Made by a program: the position numbers and the translations under genes. 64,000 nucleotides of DNA from Aquilaria yunnanensis (Eukaryota > Streptophyta > Magnoliopsida > Malvales > Thymelaeaceae), in assembly GCA_039654915.1 (NCBI GenBank), contig CM077599.1, positions 9,550,501 to 9,614,500 on the forward strand. The letters are read 5' to 3'. This document shows, piece after piece, positions 23,861 to 35,829 of the stretch (position 1 is the first letter of the stretch; every line of letters begins with the position of its first letter). The notes beneath the pieces were generated by a model, which did no database searches, was not told where the DNA came from, and was given only the letters and a program-made list of their open reading frames with translations.

Positions 23861-26400
23861 ATATGTTAGAAATTAGTAGTAATTAACAATTTCATTCCCT
23901 TCTTCCCTTGGTATGTACCTAGTGTTTTATTAGCTTGAGACTGGAGTTGACAATTCTAGTTGGCAATTAATTCACATAAACCTTTGCTCAGATATGATAT
24001 ATGACCTTCTTTGGTATCGGTGTCAGCAATTATCATTAGAATTTCGAAAATACTAGTCAATAGTAACTCCATTTGGTATTAACGTTATTGAGTAATGTTA
24101 GAGTTTTTAAAATGCCATTTAAGAATATTTTTTAGTTTTTAGTTTTAACGATTTAATCTCAACCGTTAATAAATTATTTAAAACTCTAATGCTAATAAGA
24201 AAAGTTGTCAAAATTTTTAGTTTCAATTTTTTCATATCAACCGTTAAACAAATTATTTAAAATTCTAACATTAATTAAAGAACTATTCCAAAATTGTGAC
24301 TATATATCCCATATCCATGAACTTTTGGATATGTACCCGGCCCATTTAATTGACACAGTCATGCTTTTTTTATGTGTAGGTAATTCACATGTCGAGGAGC
24401 AGATGACCCGGGTCGTGCATGGCCATATTCTTCAATAGTGGGGATGCAAATAATTGAGTCAACCGAAATGACTATACCTACACCTCCCATCCATCCACGG
24501 CACCATGCTTCAGTTTCAGTTCTCACCGCCCTTAATTTGAGGCAGCTCGGCCCTTCCTCGTGGTGCAAGCCTCTCTCTACCTTGTACATCTATAATTTTA
24601 TATATATCATTCTTCAATTACATTGTGGTCCCAAGGAACAGAATGTAACGGGGACAATAAACATCATATATATTATATATGATTCTTCAATTTAATTAGC
24701 TCTTTTCGTTAATCCTGATTATCAAATAAATAATACAAGGCGGAATGTGGAATGCCTCTCTCTCCAGTCTCAAATACAATCGAGGAAGCAAATCCTGTCT
24801 TTTGAAAATATCCTAAAATTTCGATCATCTCTCAATCAATTCCGTCATAGTACTTTTATACCAAAATAAATGGATAATGTAATGAAAATAATCATATAAC
24901 TAAATCAACAAGGGTTGATTTGATACTACGAACAGTAACTCTCCCCTGCTACAGTAACTTCTATTTAAATAAAAAAAAATTGGGCCTAATTTTGCCACTT
25001 TTTTTCTTTCATTTGTTGTTTGCAGCCCATAATTCCTACCCCTGTTTTCTTTGTTTTGTCCACCCTCCTATTTCCCTTGTAGCAACAGTAACATTTTCTT
25101 AATTTTTTTTCCCTTCCCTAAATTTTGCCTTTTTTTTTTTTTTCATTTTGGTTTTTTTGGGCCTAGAATTATTACGTTTCTTTTTTGGCATTCTTTTGTT
25201 TTTTTTTTTCTGTTGTGTTTGGGCTGTTTTTCCCCTTTTTTTATTTTTAGCTTTTTGCTGAAAAGGGATAAATGACAAAAATTGGTCATCTATTTGTTTA
25301 TGGTGAACTACTGGTCCTCAAATTTTGAAAGTAGGGTTTTACTATTTTTTCCTAAACTTTTCATTATTGTGTTTTAGGCCCCTAGCTTCCAAGAATGACA
25401 CTTAAGACTCTTATTTCTCTTGAAAGCCCAAATTTATTACATTAATCTTATATTGTATATTTTCTATTTACCAAATTGATTACCAACACCTTACAATAAT
25501 TTAAAATTTTTAGATTTTTTAGATTGATCATATTTCTTTGTTTCATAAAAGCTAACCTTTTTACTATTTATAGCAATTAATTTATAATTTTATTTCTTTC
25601 AAAAATTATAAGAAAAATATGAATCTTTTATATAAAAATAGAACTTCAAAGATTATAGTTTGTAAATATCATTTTTAAATTTTATTTTTCAATACATATT
25701 AATATAAATATATTCAAGTCAAATTTTAGTAAAAAAAAAGTAAAATGACCAAATAATATGAAATGGATGGAGTATCTTATTTTTTTTTTAATTCATATAT
25801 TTTTTTAATATTTTTCCCTATAACTATAATAGATATGAAAAATTGTATGTTAGTTGATCCTCCCACAACAACGTGTAGGTCGCAATCTAATATTATCTAA
25901 ACTCGTTTACTCATAAAAAGGATATGAGTCTATCTAAATTTGTATGTATCGAACTCTCCGTATTTATTGACATCCATAACATGATATAAATTGACACATT
26001 TTTTGAAGTTGGTGTTAAAAAGATAAATAAAAATAAAAAACAAGGATGGGAAACAAGTGATTTTAATTTTTAATCAATGTATCATGTATGTACATGGCTT
26101 AGAATTAATGCACGAAGAAAAGGAATTTGGCAAAAAAGAAAAACTAAAATGAAATCCAGCAAACATGTCCGAACCAACAGGACAGCAACAGGTTTCTCAT
26201 CAATTTTTGTTTTTTTAAATTTTCTTACTTTTGGTTTGAGGAAAAATAAAAGGAAAAGAGTGGGGGGAAGGTGGAGACAGAATAGACAGTCAAAGGAGGA
26301 AGATAACGGACTGGATGACATGGTTGGGTTGCGGGGGGGCAGTGACGCAATCATTTTGCTGGAGGACATGCAACCCCTGCAGTGCAACCTTTAGGCCCAT
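23861..26400. other. Intergenic with T-rich tracts, nothing recognised
   Basis: 25060-25260 is a long T/C-rich run whose open frames are low complexity. 25270-25460 resembles a single outer arm of a foldback element ('ttggtcatctatttgttt'), without a partner found. The overlapping frames at 26077-26394 on both strands have no recognised domain. Confidence 0.35.
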
Positions 26401-26410
26401 TCTCTCTGGG

Positions 26411-26457
26411 AGTATTCCCTTCCCCCTCCCCCTCCCCCTCCCCGTCCCCCTCCCCCA
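26411..26457. repeat. (CCCCCT)n tract with G-quadruplex potential
   Basis: At least six runs of four or five C are separated by single T or short TT/G steps. The minus strand therefore holds G-runs spaced by one or two bases, a strong quadruplex pattern; the plus strand could form an i-motif. Confidence 0.8.
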
Positions 26458-26939
26458 CTTTATAACTCTTTCCATGTGAATCTTATGTACCTGCGAGGAC
26501 CATTTTACCCTTTCTGGGTACCACTCTACCCACCATCTTTAGCTCCCTCGCTTTGTACCTTATCCAACCAAAGATACCCCGTAGAGTATATATGGGTGTG
26601 GGAGGTGATGAACAGGCGACAACAACCAACTCTTGCCATAATTAATACCTAAATTTTGTGATTATATGTTATTGGCAGGTGAAGATTCAATTTCTGTATT
26701 CCCATAGACCTCTCTCTCTTGTGTCGAAAAAGAAAAATAAAGCTAGTGTCAGTTGCGCGAATCATTATTGTATCATTAATATGATCTCTTTTTTTTTTTT
26801 CGGTATTTAGAAATATGCTTATAAGTGTACAAGGGAAAAAAAATATTAGTATTCTAAATAAGCGAGAAAATGTCAGCTTTTTCAAAATTTGAATGACAAT
26901 TGAACCAATTTTATGTGACATTTTTCAGGAAGAGGATAA

Positions 26940-27015
26940 TAAAGCCATGTTCAAACACTAAACCTCATCATAATGTTCCCAATGTCTTAACCATTAGGCC
27001 AATACCACGAGGACA
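26940..27015 (-). repeat. Possible tRNA-derived SINE head
   Basis: The minus strand reads 'ggtattggcctaatggttaa', close to an A box, and 'gaggtttagtgtttgaac' about 30 bases on, a degraded B box. The 3' end was not defined. Confidence 0.35.
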
Positions 27016-27705
27016 TTAAAATGATCTCCTAACAGTTTGGGGAAACCATGTTAAACGTCCAAAAGCCGTTTACATGCCTGTGTGATGTTTCATTAATGTG
27101 GTCATATATTATACACCTTATTGGAAGTGCCCATGCATAGGGCTATATCAACAATTTTTTTTTTCAAAGAAACGATGATTAATTTGTGCAAAAAACAAGT
27201 ACACAAACTGCAGATAATTTTCTCCTAAAAGAATTTTGTTAAATTGTTTGTCCTCTTATGATCGTAGAGCTTATGGTGGTACTCACTGATTGTCTCTCAG
27301 ATAAGGAATTATCGGAGATGAAAATTCGAAACTGAACCTAAATACTTTAAAACAAAAATTGCGATCATAAACTAGCTGGATCTTCTTTCATCTGTGAATA
27401 TATAGAATAATTTTATGTCGATTAATTAAATAAGTTGTATAGTGCCATGCCTTGGAAATTGAAACGGCCGATGGAGGGCCCATTTGCGTGCCGCTGTCGA
27501 ATGCCGCATGGGAGCCCATATTAAAGCCCATGGGCTGTGCTCTTTTAGTCGTTCATTATCATCTATTCAGCCTTTCGGCTGCTTTGCAGCCGAAAGGAGG
27601 AGTCAATGGCGACTTTTCCCCTTCAGTTAACAATATATTAAATAGGTAATGCTTCGATACGCTACCATCTACGTTTTTAGGTACACCTGAATTCCCGGCA
27701 CTTGC
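27016..27705. other. Intergenic with a perfect hairpin
   Basis: Nothing coding is supported. The frame at 27452-27649 has no recognised domain. A perfect 12-bp stem lies at 27571-27597 (listed separately). Confidence 0.4.
27571..27597. repeat. Perfect 12-bp inverted repeat, 3-nt loop
   Basis: CCTTTCGGCTGC and GCAGCCGAAAGG are perfect complements on either side of TTT. The stem is more GC-rich than its surroundings. I cannot tell whether it acts in DNA, acts in RNA, or is a fossil foldback. Confidence 0.8.
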
Positions 27706-28060
27706 CTTTAAATTTTGGATTAATTAAAATTTCACATCCGAGATTTATGTGATATTACACTTTATTCTTTTTATTTTAAAATATTCACCTTACCCCTACT
27801 TTTTTACACCATCCAGCAAAAACTTCTGAAAACTCAATTTAAATTATAGTCATCTTCAAGTAATTTCAATTTATATAGTTTTTTTTTACATTTAATAAAT
27901 ATTTTAAATTATTAAATTTTTATTTATGTAAATGTAAAATTATTTTTTAAGATGGTAAAGTGTAAGGAATAGGCAAAGTGTATATTTTTTAAATAAAATG
28001 GGGTAAAATGTAATATCACTTCAACCTCATGGGATAAATTGTAATTGACCTTGAATTGGA
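27706..28060. repeat. Foldback MITE
   Basis: The left arm 'tgatattacactttattct' (near 27750) is mirrored by the complement of 'aaaatgtaatatcactt' (near 28005), and the outer parts 'ttaattaaaatttcac' and 'gataaattgtaattgacc' also pair. About 355 bp; no coding capacity. Confidence 0.6.
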
Positions 28061-29520
28061 GAAATAATAAGTAATAGATCGAATTTCCTTTCAATTATGG
28101 CATGAGTTTAAAATAACTAGTTAAGCATGCTCCTGCGGTGCAAAAGGTTAGTACTTTGTTAACGTTTCAAGAGTTTATGTTTATTTTATTATAAAATTTA
28201 TATTGATTATTAATTACTGTAGAAAATTCAAAAATTATGATAAAATGAGGCGATTTAGAACAATATATATTTTATATATTTTTAAATTAACACATAAAAA
28301 TAGAAGACAACTATTTTATACACTAATATATTTTATAAATAAGTGGTCAAGACAGACTTTATTCGTGAAAAAAAAGAAAGTAAAAGTTAAGACAAGTTGT
28401 GTTGTAGAAAATAAATTAAAAAATATAGTTATTAAATCAACTGTAGGACTTGAGGTAGCGAGTTTTTTAATCATTTTTTCAAGGTGTCCACTGATTATTA
28501 ATTTATAAATTATTATAAAAAAGATAAAAGAACATTTTGGCAACGTATTTATGATAGAAGGGCTCATGTAAGGAAGAAGAAAAAATTGCCCTCTACAAAA
28601 GTGAAATAGATGACATCGAATCAAAGTAAAAACTGTTGTTGATATTAAAGCTGTTTACATTGATTTACAAATTGAAGGACTATTCTCAAATTAACGAAAT
28701 AGTAGAAATTGCTAAAACTCAAATTCTTTATAGTTGAAAAGGAGAGTAAGCATAAGGTGTTTGAAAAAATGTAAATTTCTTAGTTATTTGAATTTATTTA
28801 GAATTAATAGAATATTGAGTTATTTTATTTTCAAAGAAAAAATTTCGAAAGGAAATTATAGACGAAGAAGTGTTGTGAAAGGAGATAAAAATGTTAGACT
28901 ATTTTTAGATGGCAAGGTATGATGATTGACAACTTATATATTACTTTACGAATGACATAAATTGGCCGGATAAGGGCAAAAGTTTTATACTTTCACCATA
29001 AAATTTTGTTGACGGAATAGCAAACTGGTCTTTGTAGTTCTATTTTATGGATTTGTAAATATCATTTAGATTATCCATCTAGCCACTCATGAAATAGTAG
29101 GATAATCTTTATAGTTTAAATTTTAGATTTATTTTTCATTCAAAATATATAGATATACACACACATTAAATATTCCTATATGGTATTATATTTTCATTCT
29201 CACATGCATGTGTGATTCATAGGAATCCAAGAAAATCATTGAATCCATACTACGTAGATAAAGAAAATGCTAAAGAATAGTGATTATATAATGTATAATA
29301 AATATAAATAAAATTATAATTTTAACATCATAATATTTATTTATCATTAAAACTTAAATTAATGATTGTAAAAATTTAATTAACATTTATAGAATAATAT
29401 ATGATTCAGGAAATAATTTTTAGGGGAGTAAAAGTTAAGACCAATATTTTGTGAAAGTGTGATAACTTATTCTATTTGGCAAATGAAAAAAAATGAAACA
29501 TTTTTAATAGTCTTTAAACC
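28061..29520. other. AT-rich intergenic, nothing recognised
   Basis: Short frames on both strands (for example 28203-28508) are AT-rich and lack recognised domains. Confidence 0.35.
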
Positions 29521-29521
29521 A

Positions 29522-30065
29522 TGGTAAATTGCAGCAAAAATCCCAAACCTTTAATTTTTGGATTCTAAATCCACCCCTAACGTCCCACTTGTTTAATTTG
29601 CCTTAAACTTTTTCTCTTTATTACAAATTCATCTATGACCCATTCTAGACTGAGTTGGTACAGAAAACTAATTTACAGGAGAAAACTAATATCTTATATA
29701 TTCCACTAATCATAAAAAAAATTATGCCAAACTTTTAATTAATGGATATATAATTAGCAAATATTTTAAATTAGAATTTAAAAAATTGATGTCAGATAGT
29801 TATGTAAAAGTTAATAAATTTAAATTGTTTTAAAACTATTTTCTACTAAATTTAAAGTTGTACTCTACTCTGTTGATGATTAATGGACTGTATAAATTTT
29901 TAGTTTTTTTTTTCGTTATACATCAAATTTTTGTACTAACTTGGTATAGCCTGGAGCCAGGGACAAATTTACACCAGACAAAAGACTTTTACGAGCATTA
30001 AGTAACAATTGAGAGGTTAGGAACGTATTTGCGACATAAATTGAAGACTTGAGATTTTTTATACA
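29522..30065. repeat. Foldback MITE, family B
   Basis: Left arm with 'aatcccaaacctttaat', 'ctaaatccacccctaacg' and 'actgagttggtacagaaaac'. The right arm, read on the other strand, gives matching blocks ('taccaagttagtacaaaaa', 'cctaacctctcaattgtt'). The same arms occur at 48545-49100, which defines a two-copy family in this window. Confidence 0.6.
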
Positions 30066-30590
30066 ATTTAATCATTGTACTAAAATAAAATGAATAATAG
30101 GTCATTGACTAAAAATAGCACGTTATTTAAACTTAATGGACTATTCATGAAATTTACTCATCTAACATATATGTAGTTAAAAATTAAACTAATAAATCTA
30201 AAATTTTTATTAAAATTTATATCATATTTATTATGTGATTGGAGAAATGATCTTTTAGAAAGTAAAAATATAGAATTTTTTTTTTTAAGGTATAATATGT
30301 GATAACATTTGGCAATGAACCAAACTGAAATACTTAGTAGGTTTATGACAAAAACATAATGACTAATAAGTTAAGGACTAAACAAGTTTGATATTATTTT
30401 AAAGTTAAGGAACTGACATGAAATTGAATCATCTAGTAAATTTATTGGTAGCATTTATTGATAGAACTAAACTTTCATATATAAAGAGATAATGCAAGCT
30501 CAGTTTGATAAAAACTCGTTTATAGTTAGTTCAAATTGTTATCAAATCAAACTTGAACAAAATGTCAAACTTGATGAACAGTTCAAAGAA
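30066..30590. other. AT-rich intergenic, possible further MITE
   Basis: Blocks such as 'gtcattgactaaaaatagc' and 'tggactattcatgaaattta' have weak partners near 30330-30450. I could not define ends. Confidence 0.3.
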
Positions 30591-31966
30591 GGGTAAAAAG
30601 CATCTAATGTCCTTGAACTAAAGGTCATGTTTCGGACTTGTCGTTAAATTAAAAAACGTTACTCCACTTGTACTGAAACTTATTAAAGTGTTGCAATTAC
30701 ATCCTAACATTACCTACAGACATTAAGTTATGATGGAATATGTATGTGGCATATGTTGGGTATACTTTTAGTTTATTTTTCATTATTATTTTATTTGAGG
30801 GTATGTTATTTACCGTCTAAAGGATGCTAGAGTTAGTTGAGAATTGAGTCAGCCTTGTATGCAAGGCTTCACCACCTTTGTGCCAAAAGTAAAAGAACCC
30901 ACAATCACTAACCTTAATATTCAAGTCTGCCAACATTTGATCAATCTCCAACATAGATAACTTATCCCTATCATAGCAATCAACATGTGCAAGTCCCTTA
31001 CCAAAATACTCAAGTTCTGGACTGTCATTTGATGGGTAAAACAGGTATCCTCCATGAAGAAATTCAATTAAAAACAACTTCAAATTTTCATCTACACAAA
31101 AACACAAGTTACACTATAAGTCAAGAACCAGTTCCAGCACTACCAACAAACAGTAAATTATATATCCACTACATCTTCACCATTTTTTTATTCGTTCCCC
31201 CCTTTTTAATTCATATGGACCCTACTTTGCAATATATAATATTACCCTTCACTATCTATTGCTACCACAATACATCTCTTTATGTCTTCCATAACTTGAA
31301 CCGACCAACAACTCATATCAAAATGCACTATATACCTCCCCCCCTCTCCACGTCCTTGTTTCACACTCTTAAACCCCTATTCTAGTGGACTTATTTTTAA
31401 ACCATTGAACAATGCAACGCATGGATTACGTTCAGAGTTTGTAAACATTATACACACAAATAACAATCAAAGATTCGCATCACCAAATATAAACAAAATA
31501 GGCATGAACATGTTACTGACACAATTATAACTTACCATAGTTTGGCCGACTCTTTTTTCATCTATTCCAAATCACCCAATCCATTTTCATCTTTTCCTCT
31601 TTCCTTTGTTCAAATCTTTCTTGATCGTGAGTAAAAAATGGAAGAAAATCTGTTCCACCATCAAACCTTAAACCCACACCTCTCTTCACTCTCTTGCTAA
31701 TCGACTCATAGCTAGTGCAAATTTGAGTTAGGGTTTCTACTATGTCCAAATGAAATGCTAAATTTCTACCCATCCCTCCCCTTTTTTTGTCAAATGCAAC
31801 ATCGGATGCCATATAAACATTTTGTCATAACTTAACGTCTTTGGGTAACATTAAGAAGTAAGCAACACTTTGATAAGTTTTAGTACAAATGGCGTAACGT
31901 TTTATACTTTAAGGATGAATCCGCAACATGGCCATTAGTTCAAGGATAACGAGTGCTTTTTACCCA
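30591..31966. mobile_element. Mutator-like element with a transposase fragment
   Basis: The terminal inverted repeats run for about 145 bp: 'gggtaaaaagcatctaatg' at the left and, inward from the right, 'gggtaaaaagcactcgtta'. Both continue with 'tccttgaacta', 'aaacgtta' and 'aaagtgttgc'. The flanking 9-mers TTCAAAGAA (30582-30590) and TTCAAATAA (31967-31975) match at 8 of 9. The interior holds part of a transposase N-terminus on the minus strand, but no catalytic core, so this is a deletion derivative. Confidence 0.8.
30817..31107 (-). pseudogene. MULE transposase N-terminal (PB1-like) fragment
   Basis: On the minus strand the frame reads 'FLIEFLHGGYLF', then 'YFGKGLAHVDCYDRDKLSML', then 'EIDQMLADLNIKVSDCGFFY'. 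This is the pattern of the PB1-like domain at the N-terminus of plant MuDR-type transposases: a basic/HGG start, then a V-x-D-x-x-D-x-D block with 'ML-EID'. It stops after 96 residues, before any zinc-finger, DDE or SWIM domain. It opens without an ATG, so it may be an internal exon. A second minus-strand frame with a true ATG (31558-31812) lies upstream and could be a 5' exon or unrelated. It lies within a bounded Mutator-like element, which fits. Family assignment is from pattern memory and moderate only. Confidence 0.5.
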
Positions 31967-31975
31967 TTCAAATAA

Positions 31976-32755
31976 AGCATGATTTACCTAAGCAAATAAC
32001 TCGACTATGAGCTTGATTCATTTAAAGCTTGTTTATTTTTTTTAATCTAAAATATGAAAAAAAGAAATATCAAACTTGATGCATATTGAAGTGGAAACAT
32101 GATCGAACTACTACTCTACTTTGCTCAATTTGGCATATTTTTAACTTTAATTGTAACATCCCTTTTTATTGGCTTTGACATTTAGAGGAATGATAAACGG
32201 GAAATAAATCATGATGAAAACATATTTTTAATATTTTTTTCCTTTTTTTTTTTTGAAAATCTCGAGTATTTGACACAACCATATTCGACTCAAATTAATT
32301 GAGACGAATTCTACCCTACCCAATTAGGGGTGAAGCGCTAATAAAACATAGATGAGCCTAATGCATGCTCAGTTTCATCAACCGCACTAAACTATTAAGT
32401 TGTACTATTAGTGTAAATGTTAGATTTGTTCCAATCAATATAACTTGAAGTTTGATCATTGTAAAAATAATCTGTGGTCTAGTATTTTGATTTTAATGTT
32501 TCACAAGTTTCTACCAAGTGTATCTTAAATTAAAATTTTTTAAAGTGTTTTTTCAACAGAAAATAATGAATTTTATTGAGTGAATTTGGTTTTGGAATGA
32601 ACTAAAAATGTGTGATTTCAATGAGTTTTGGTTTAATTAAATTTGGTTCAAAATGGTAAGTTTTGATATGAATATAAAGTTTTAAAAGGTTAAGAAATGG
32701 TTGCAATAGATTAAATTGAGGTTAGGAGTTTTATTTTATAATTGTAGTTTTATAC
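31976..32755. other. AT-rich intergenic, nothing recognised
   Basis: No gene, RNA or bounded repeat seen. Confidence 0.35.
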
Positions 32756-33093
32756 CCAATTCATTTTAACTTAAGTAAACTTAATTTAAAATGGTTTATT
32801 TTATTTTTATATATTTTTTCTTGGAACTAATTTCATTTGAAGACAATATTTTGTAAGTGTAAGAATCCATTTAAAATATAATTTTTATAATCTTATTAAA
32901 TTTTAATGAAAAGAAAAATAAAAAGAAAAAGAAAAATTCATAAAAATTTAATAACATCATAAAAATTTACTTTCAAATGGGTTATTACATCTCCTTAATA
33001 TTAGCTTTTAAATGAAATTGGTTCTAGGCAAAAAAATGTAAAAATAAAAATAAGTATTTTTTAGTTAAGTTAACTAAAGTTAAAATGAATTGG
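32756..33093. repeat. Palindromic MITE, family A (best copy)
   Basis: Ends 'ccaattcattttaactta' and 'agttaaaatgaattgg' are inverse complements. Inner blocks 'ggaactaatttcatttga' and 'aaatgaaattggttctagg' also pair. About 338 bp, almost fully self-complementary, so a transcript would fold into a long hairpin. Confidence 0.75.
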
Positions 33094-34148
33094 CTTTTAA
33101 TGTGTTAAAAATAATTTTAATCAATGGTCTAGAGCTATTGTCCAATATTATCACTTGAAGCTCATATTTAATAAGTTAAGCCTTTGTTTTAATTGATTAA
33201 TTGAGAAAGTGAAACTAGTCGTTCCAGATTAAACTAGTTGTTGCCTGTGCAATAGAAAGTTTAGTCAATTAACAGATGTTTTTAGAATTAGAATACAAGA
33301 ATAACATCCATTTTTTTTTCATACTTTCACAACAATTACCAACATTCAAATGGAGCCAGGGGTATAAATACACAAAGAAACATCCTGTTTAAATTAAACA
33401 TTGATCATAAAATACTTATTAAAGTGTTCATCATTTGATAAAATAGCCAAGATTTATGCTTCAAATTATATATCTAACATAGTGCTACTATGTGAGCTTG
33501 TAACTATGTGAACACTTGAAGTCTTGAAATCTCTTATGTGAGTGAGTGATTTTTAATAATCCTTGAAAAAAAACTAAGTAGTGGTTTTTAGTTAACTTTG
33601 AAGAAGCTAGGAATTAGTTGGGTATAAACTTTGAAGAGAGCATTGTATTATTGATCAAGAAATAGTAAAAGAACTCTTAAATAACAAAACTTTAAAAAGC
33701 AACATAGACTCTAGTTAATAGAATTAAACATATATAAATCATAGTACACTCTTTCCATTTTCTCTTTTCATGTTTTATTTGTCTTTACTTGTTCTGTGAT
33801 TGATATTTAATTGAGTGGATTTGACTGTAAAGTTTACTTGCTCGTATGACATATATACTGTAAACTAAACTAATCCTCGTCGATTAGGAAAAGGATGCAG
33901 GCCAAAATAAATAGTTACACAAAATATGGGCCGGGGTAATGTATAAGTAAGATAGTTGTTGGACATGGATCAGTTCAGCCTTAAGTGTGATTATGTAAAA
34001 GGTTGTCTAGGATTTGCATGGGCATCATGCCATGTACCGGTTAAATGGTCCCACCCTCGTTTGCTTTGCCATCCGTTACGAGTCACTGCTTCCTCCCCCT
34101 TACTTCTTTTGTGGTCAAACCCAAATTTGGTACCATAATTTTTCAGCA
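33094..34148. other. Intergenic, nothing recognised
   Basis: A 60-residue frame at 33956-34138 has no recognised domain. Confidence 0.35.
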
Positions 34149-34457
34149 AATTCATTTAACTTAATTCAAAATAAATTATTTTATTTTTAATTATTTAATT
34201 AATATTATTTATGTGTAATAATTCATTGAAAATATAATTTTTATAATCTTATTAAATTTTTATAAAAGTTTCTTTTTTTAATGCCTAACATTATAAAAAT
34301 TCATAAAAATTTAATAACATGATAATAATTTACTTTTAGATGGATTATTACATCTACATAATATTGACTTTCGAATAAATTTAGTTCTAGATAAAAAAGA
34401 TGTAAAATTTAAAATAAGTCATGTTGAATTAAGTTAACTTAAGTTAAAATAAATTGA
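34149..34457. repeat. Palindromic MITE, family A
   Basis: Starts 'aattcatttaacttaattc' and ends 'aacttaagttaaaataaatt'. Internal blocks match the copy at 32756, with a deletion in the left arm. Confidence 0.7.
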
Positions 34458-34599
34458 CTCTAATTACTCCTTTTCAAATTTTTTTTCACATTCATACCAT
34501 TCCTATCTTAATCACAATTCCCAAAGCTACAAAGAATGAAGTACTAGGACTTCAATGTCACAGCTACACCTACATATACCTACTTGCATAAGAACAACA

Positions 34600-35829
34600 A
34601 GATGAATTGCACTCGTGGCTCCTAATCTTTTATTATTATTCTATTTTAGACCCTAACCTCAAAACTTCACATAAGATGTCCTTAACTTTAATTTTTTGTT
34701 CAATGTTAGACCTTTAACCAACGAAAAGTGTTAAAATTAACAGAATTGAGCGCATGGCATGTTAGTTTGGGCCAATTGGCCATGTGGCACAATGAATCAT
34801 GAATTATAAATGCCTGCAATTGGCCACATTAGAAAATTATGGCCTATGTTATAAAAAATGAAAAAATTCAGGCCCTATATGGGGTTAGCCCACATCTCCC
34901 CTTTCTTTTCCCTCCCATATCGCCTTCAGGGCTTGGCCTCATCCGCCTCTTCCAGAGCTCCCTTGCCACCTACTGCCTCAGCCCCATCCACCACTTCTTA
35001 TCCCATTCTCCCCCCATTCCCTCATCCATGCCCAGTCCGATTGGAAGATTCAAAGAGGAGTCTCTGCTACTCCCCCCAGCCTCATCCTAATCCGCTTCTC
35101 CTTCCTTTCTTGCCCACCACTCTCCAACGTAGCCTCCGATTTAAAGAGAGCTCTTTGACTGCCCGATTTCTTCCTCTTCTCCGCTCCATCTGCTACCCTT
35201 CAGCTTCCTCCTCCTCATTGTCCACCCCTCATCGCATCATTTGCACATGATTTGTCCCCCCCCCCCCCCAACATGTACGATTTGCCCTATAATTATCAAT
35301 TTAAATCCAGGAATGCATATGATCATCGATTGTGCTCAAAATTACTAGCTTTTGGCTTCTGCCATTGGTTGGGCAACGAGTGGTGTTGGGGAGGACGAAC
35401 TCGAAGTCAAAAGTGGAGCGGCCTTTTAGAAATTGATGGATGGGCAGATGAGGGAAGAAGGCCAAGCCCAGAGGTAACAGGGGATGGAGAAGGTTGAGCT
35501 CAGTGTTGGGGCACAATTTTTTTTCTTTTTTTCTTTTTTTTTATGTTTTATAATTTTTCTTCCTTGCCACATCATCACCAGCAACTAATTATTATGCCAC
35601 TGTGACAAATCGTACACATTGGTGTGCTACATCAGTGTCACCATGGCAAACCGCCCACGTTGGTGTGTCACATAGCCAATTTTGCCAATTTTAACACTTT
35701 TTGTCTGCCAAATATCTAAAATGGAACAAAAAAAACATTAGATTGAGGACGTCCCATGATAGATTTGAAGGTTATGGTCCAATATATGACAATAATAAAA
35801 AAGTTAAGGGCTACAGGTGTAATTTACCC
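34600..35829. mobile_element. Mutator-like non-autonomous element
   Basis: Long inverted ends: left 'gatgaattgcactcgtggc', right (inward) 'gggtaaattacacctgtagc', both followed by 'cttttattatt'-type blocks, then 'aaaagtgttaaaatt' about 140 bp in. The target duplication is unclear (possibly AAGAACAAC against AAGAAGTAC). The interior has a C/T-rich half (34890-35240) with overlapping Pro/Ser-rich frames and a run of 14 C at about 35257-35270. No transposase domain is visible. Confidence 0.6.

Noticed and set aside
26077..26394. Frames on both strands of about 100 residues
   Set aside because: Mutual shadows with no domain, no splice or promoter context.
34839..35250. Pro/Ser-rich overlapping frames
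   Set aside because: C/T-rich interior of a Mutator-like element; composition alone explains them.
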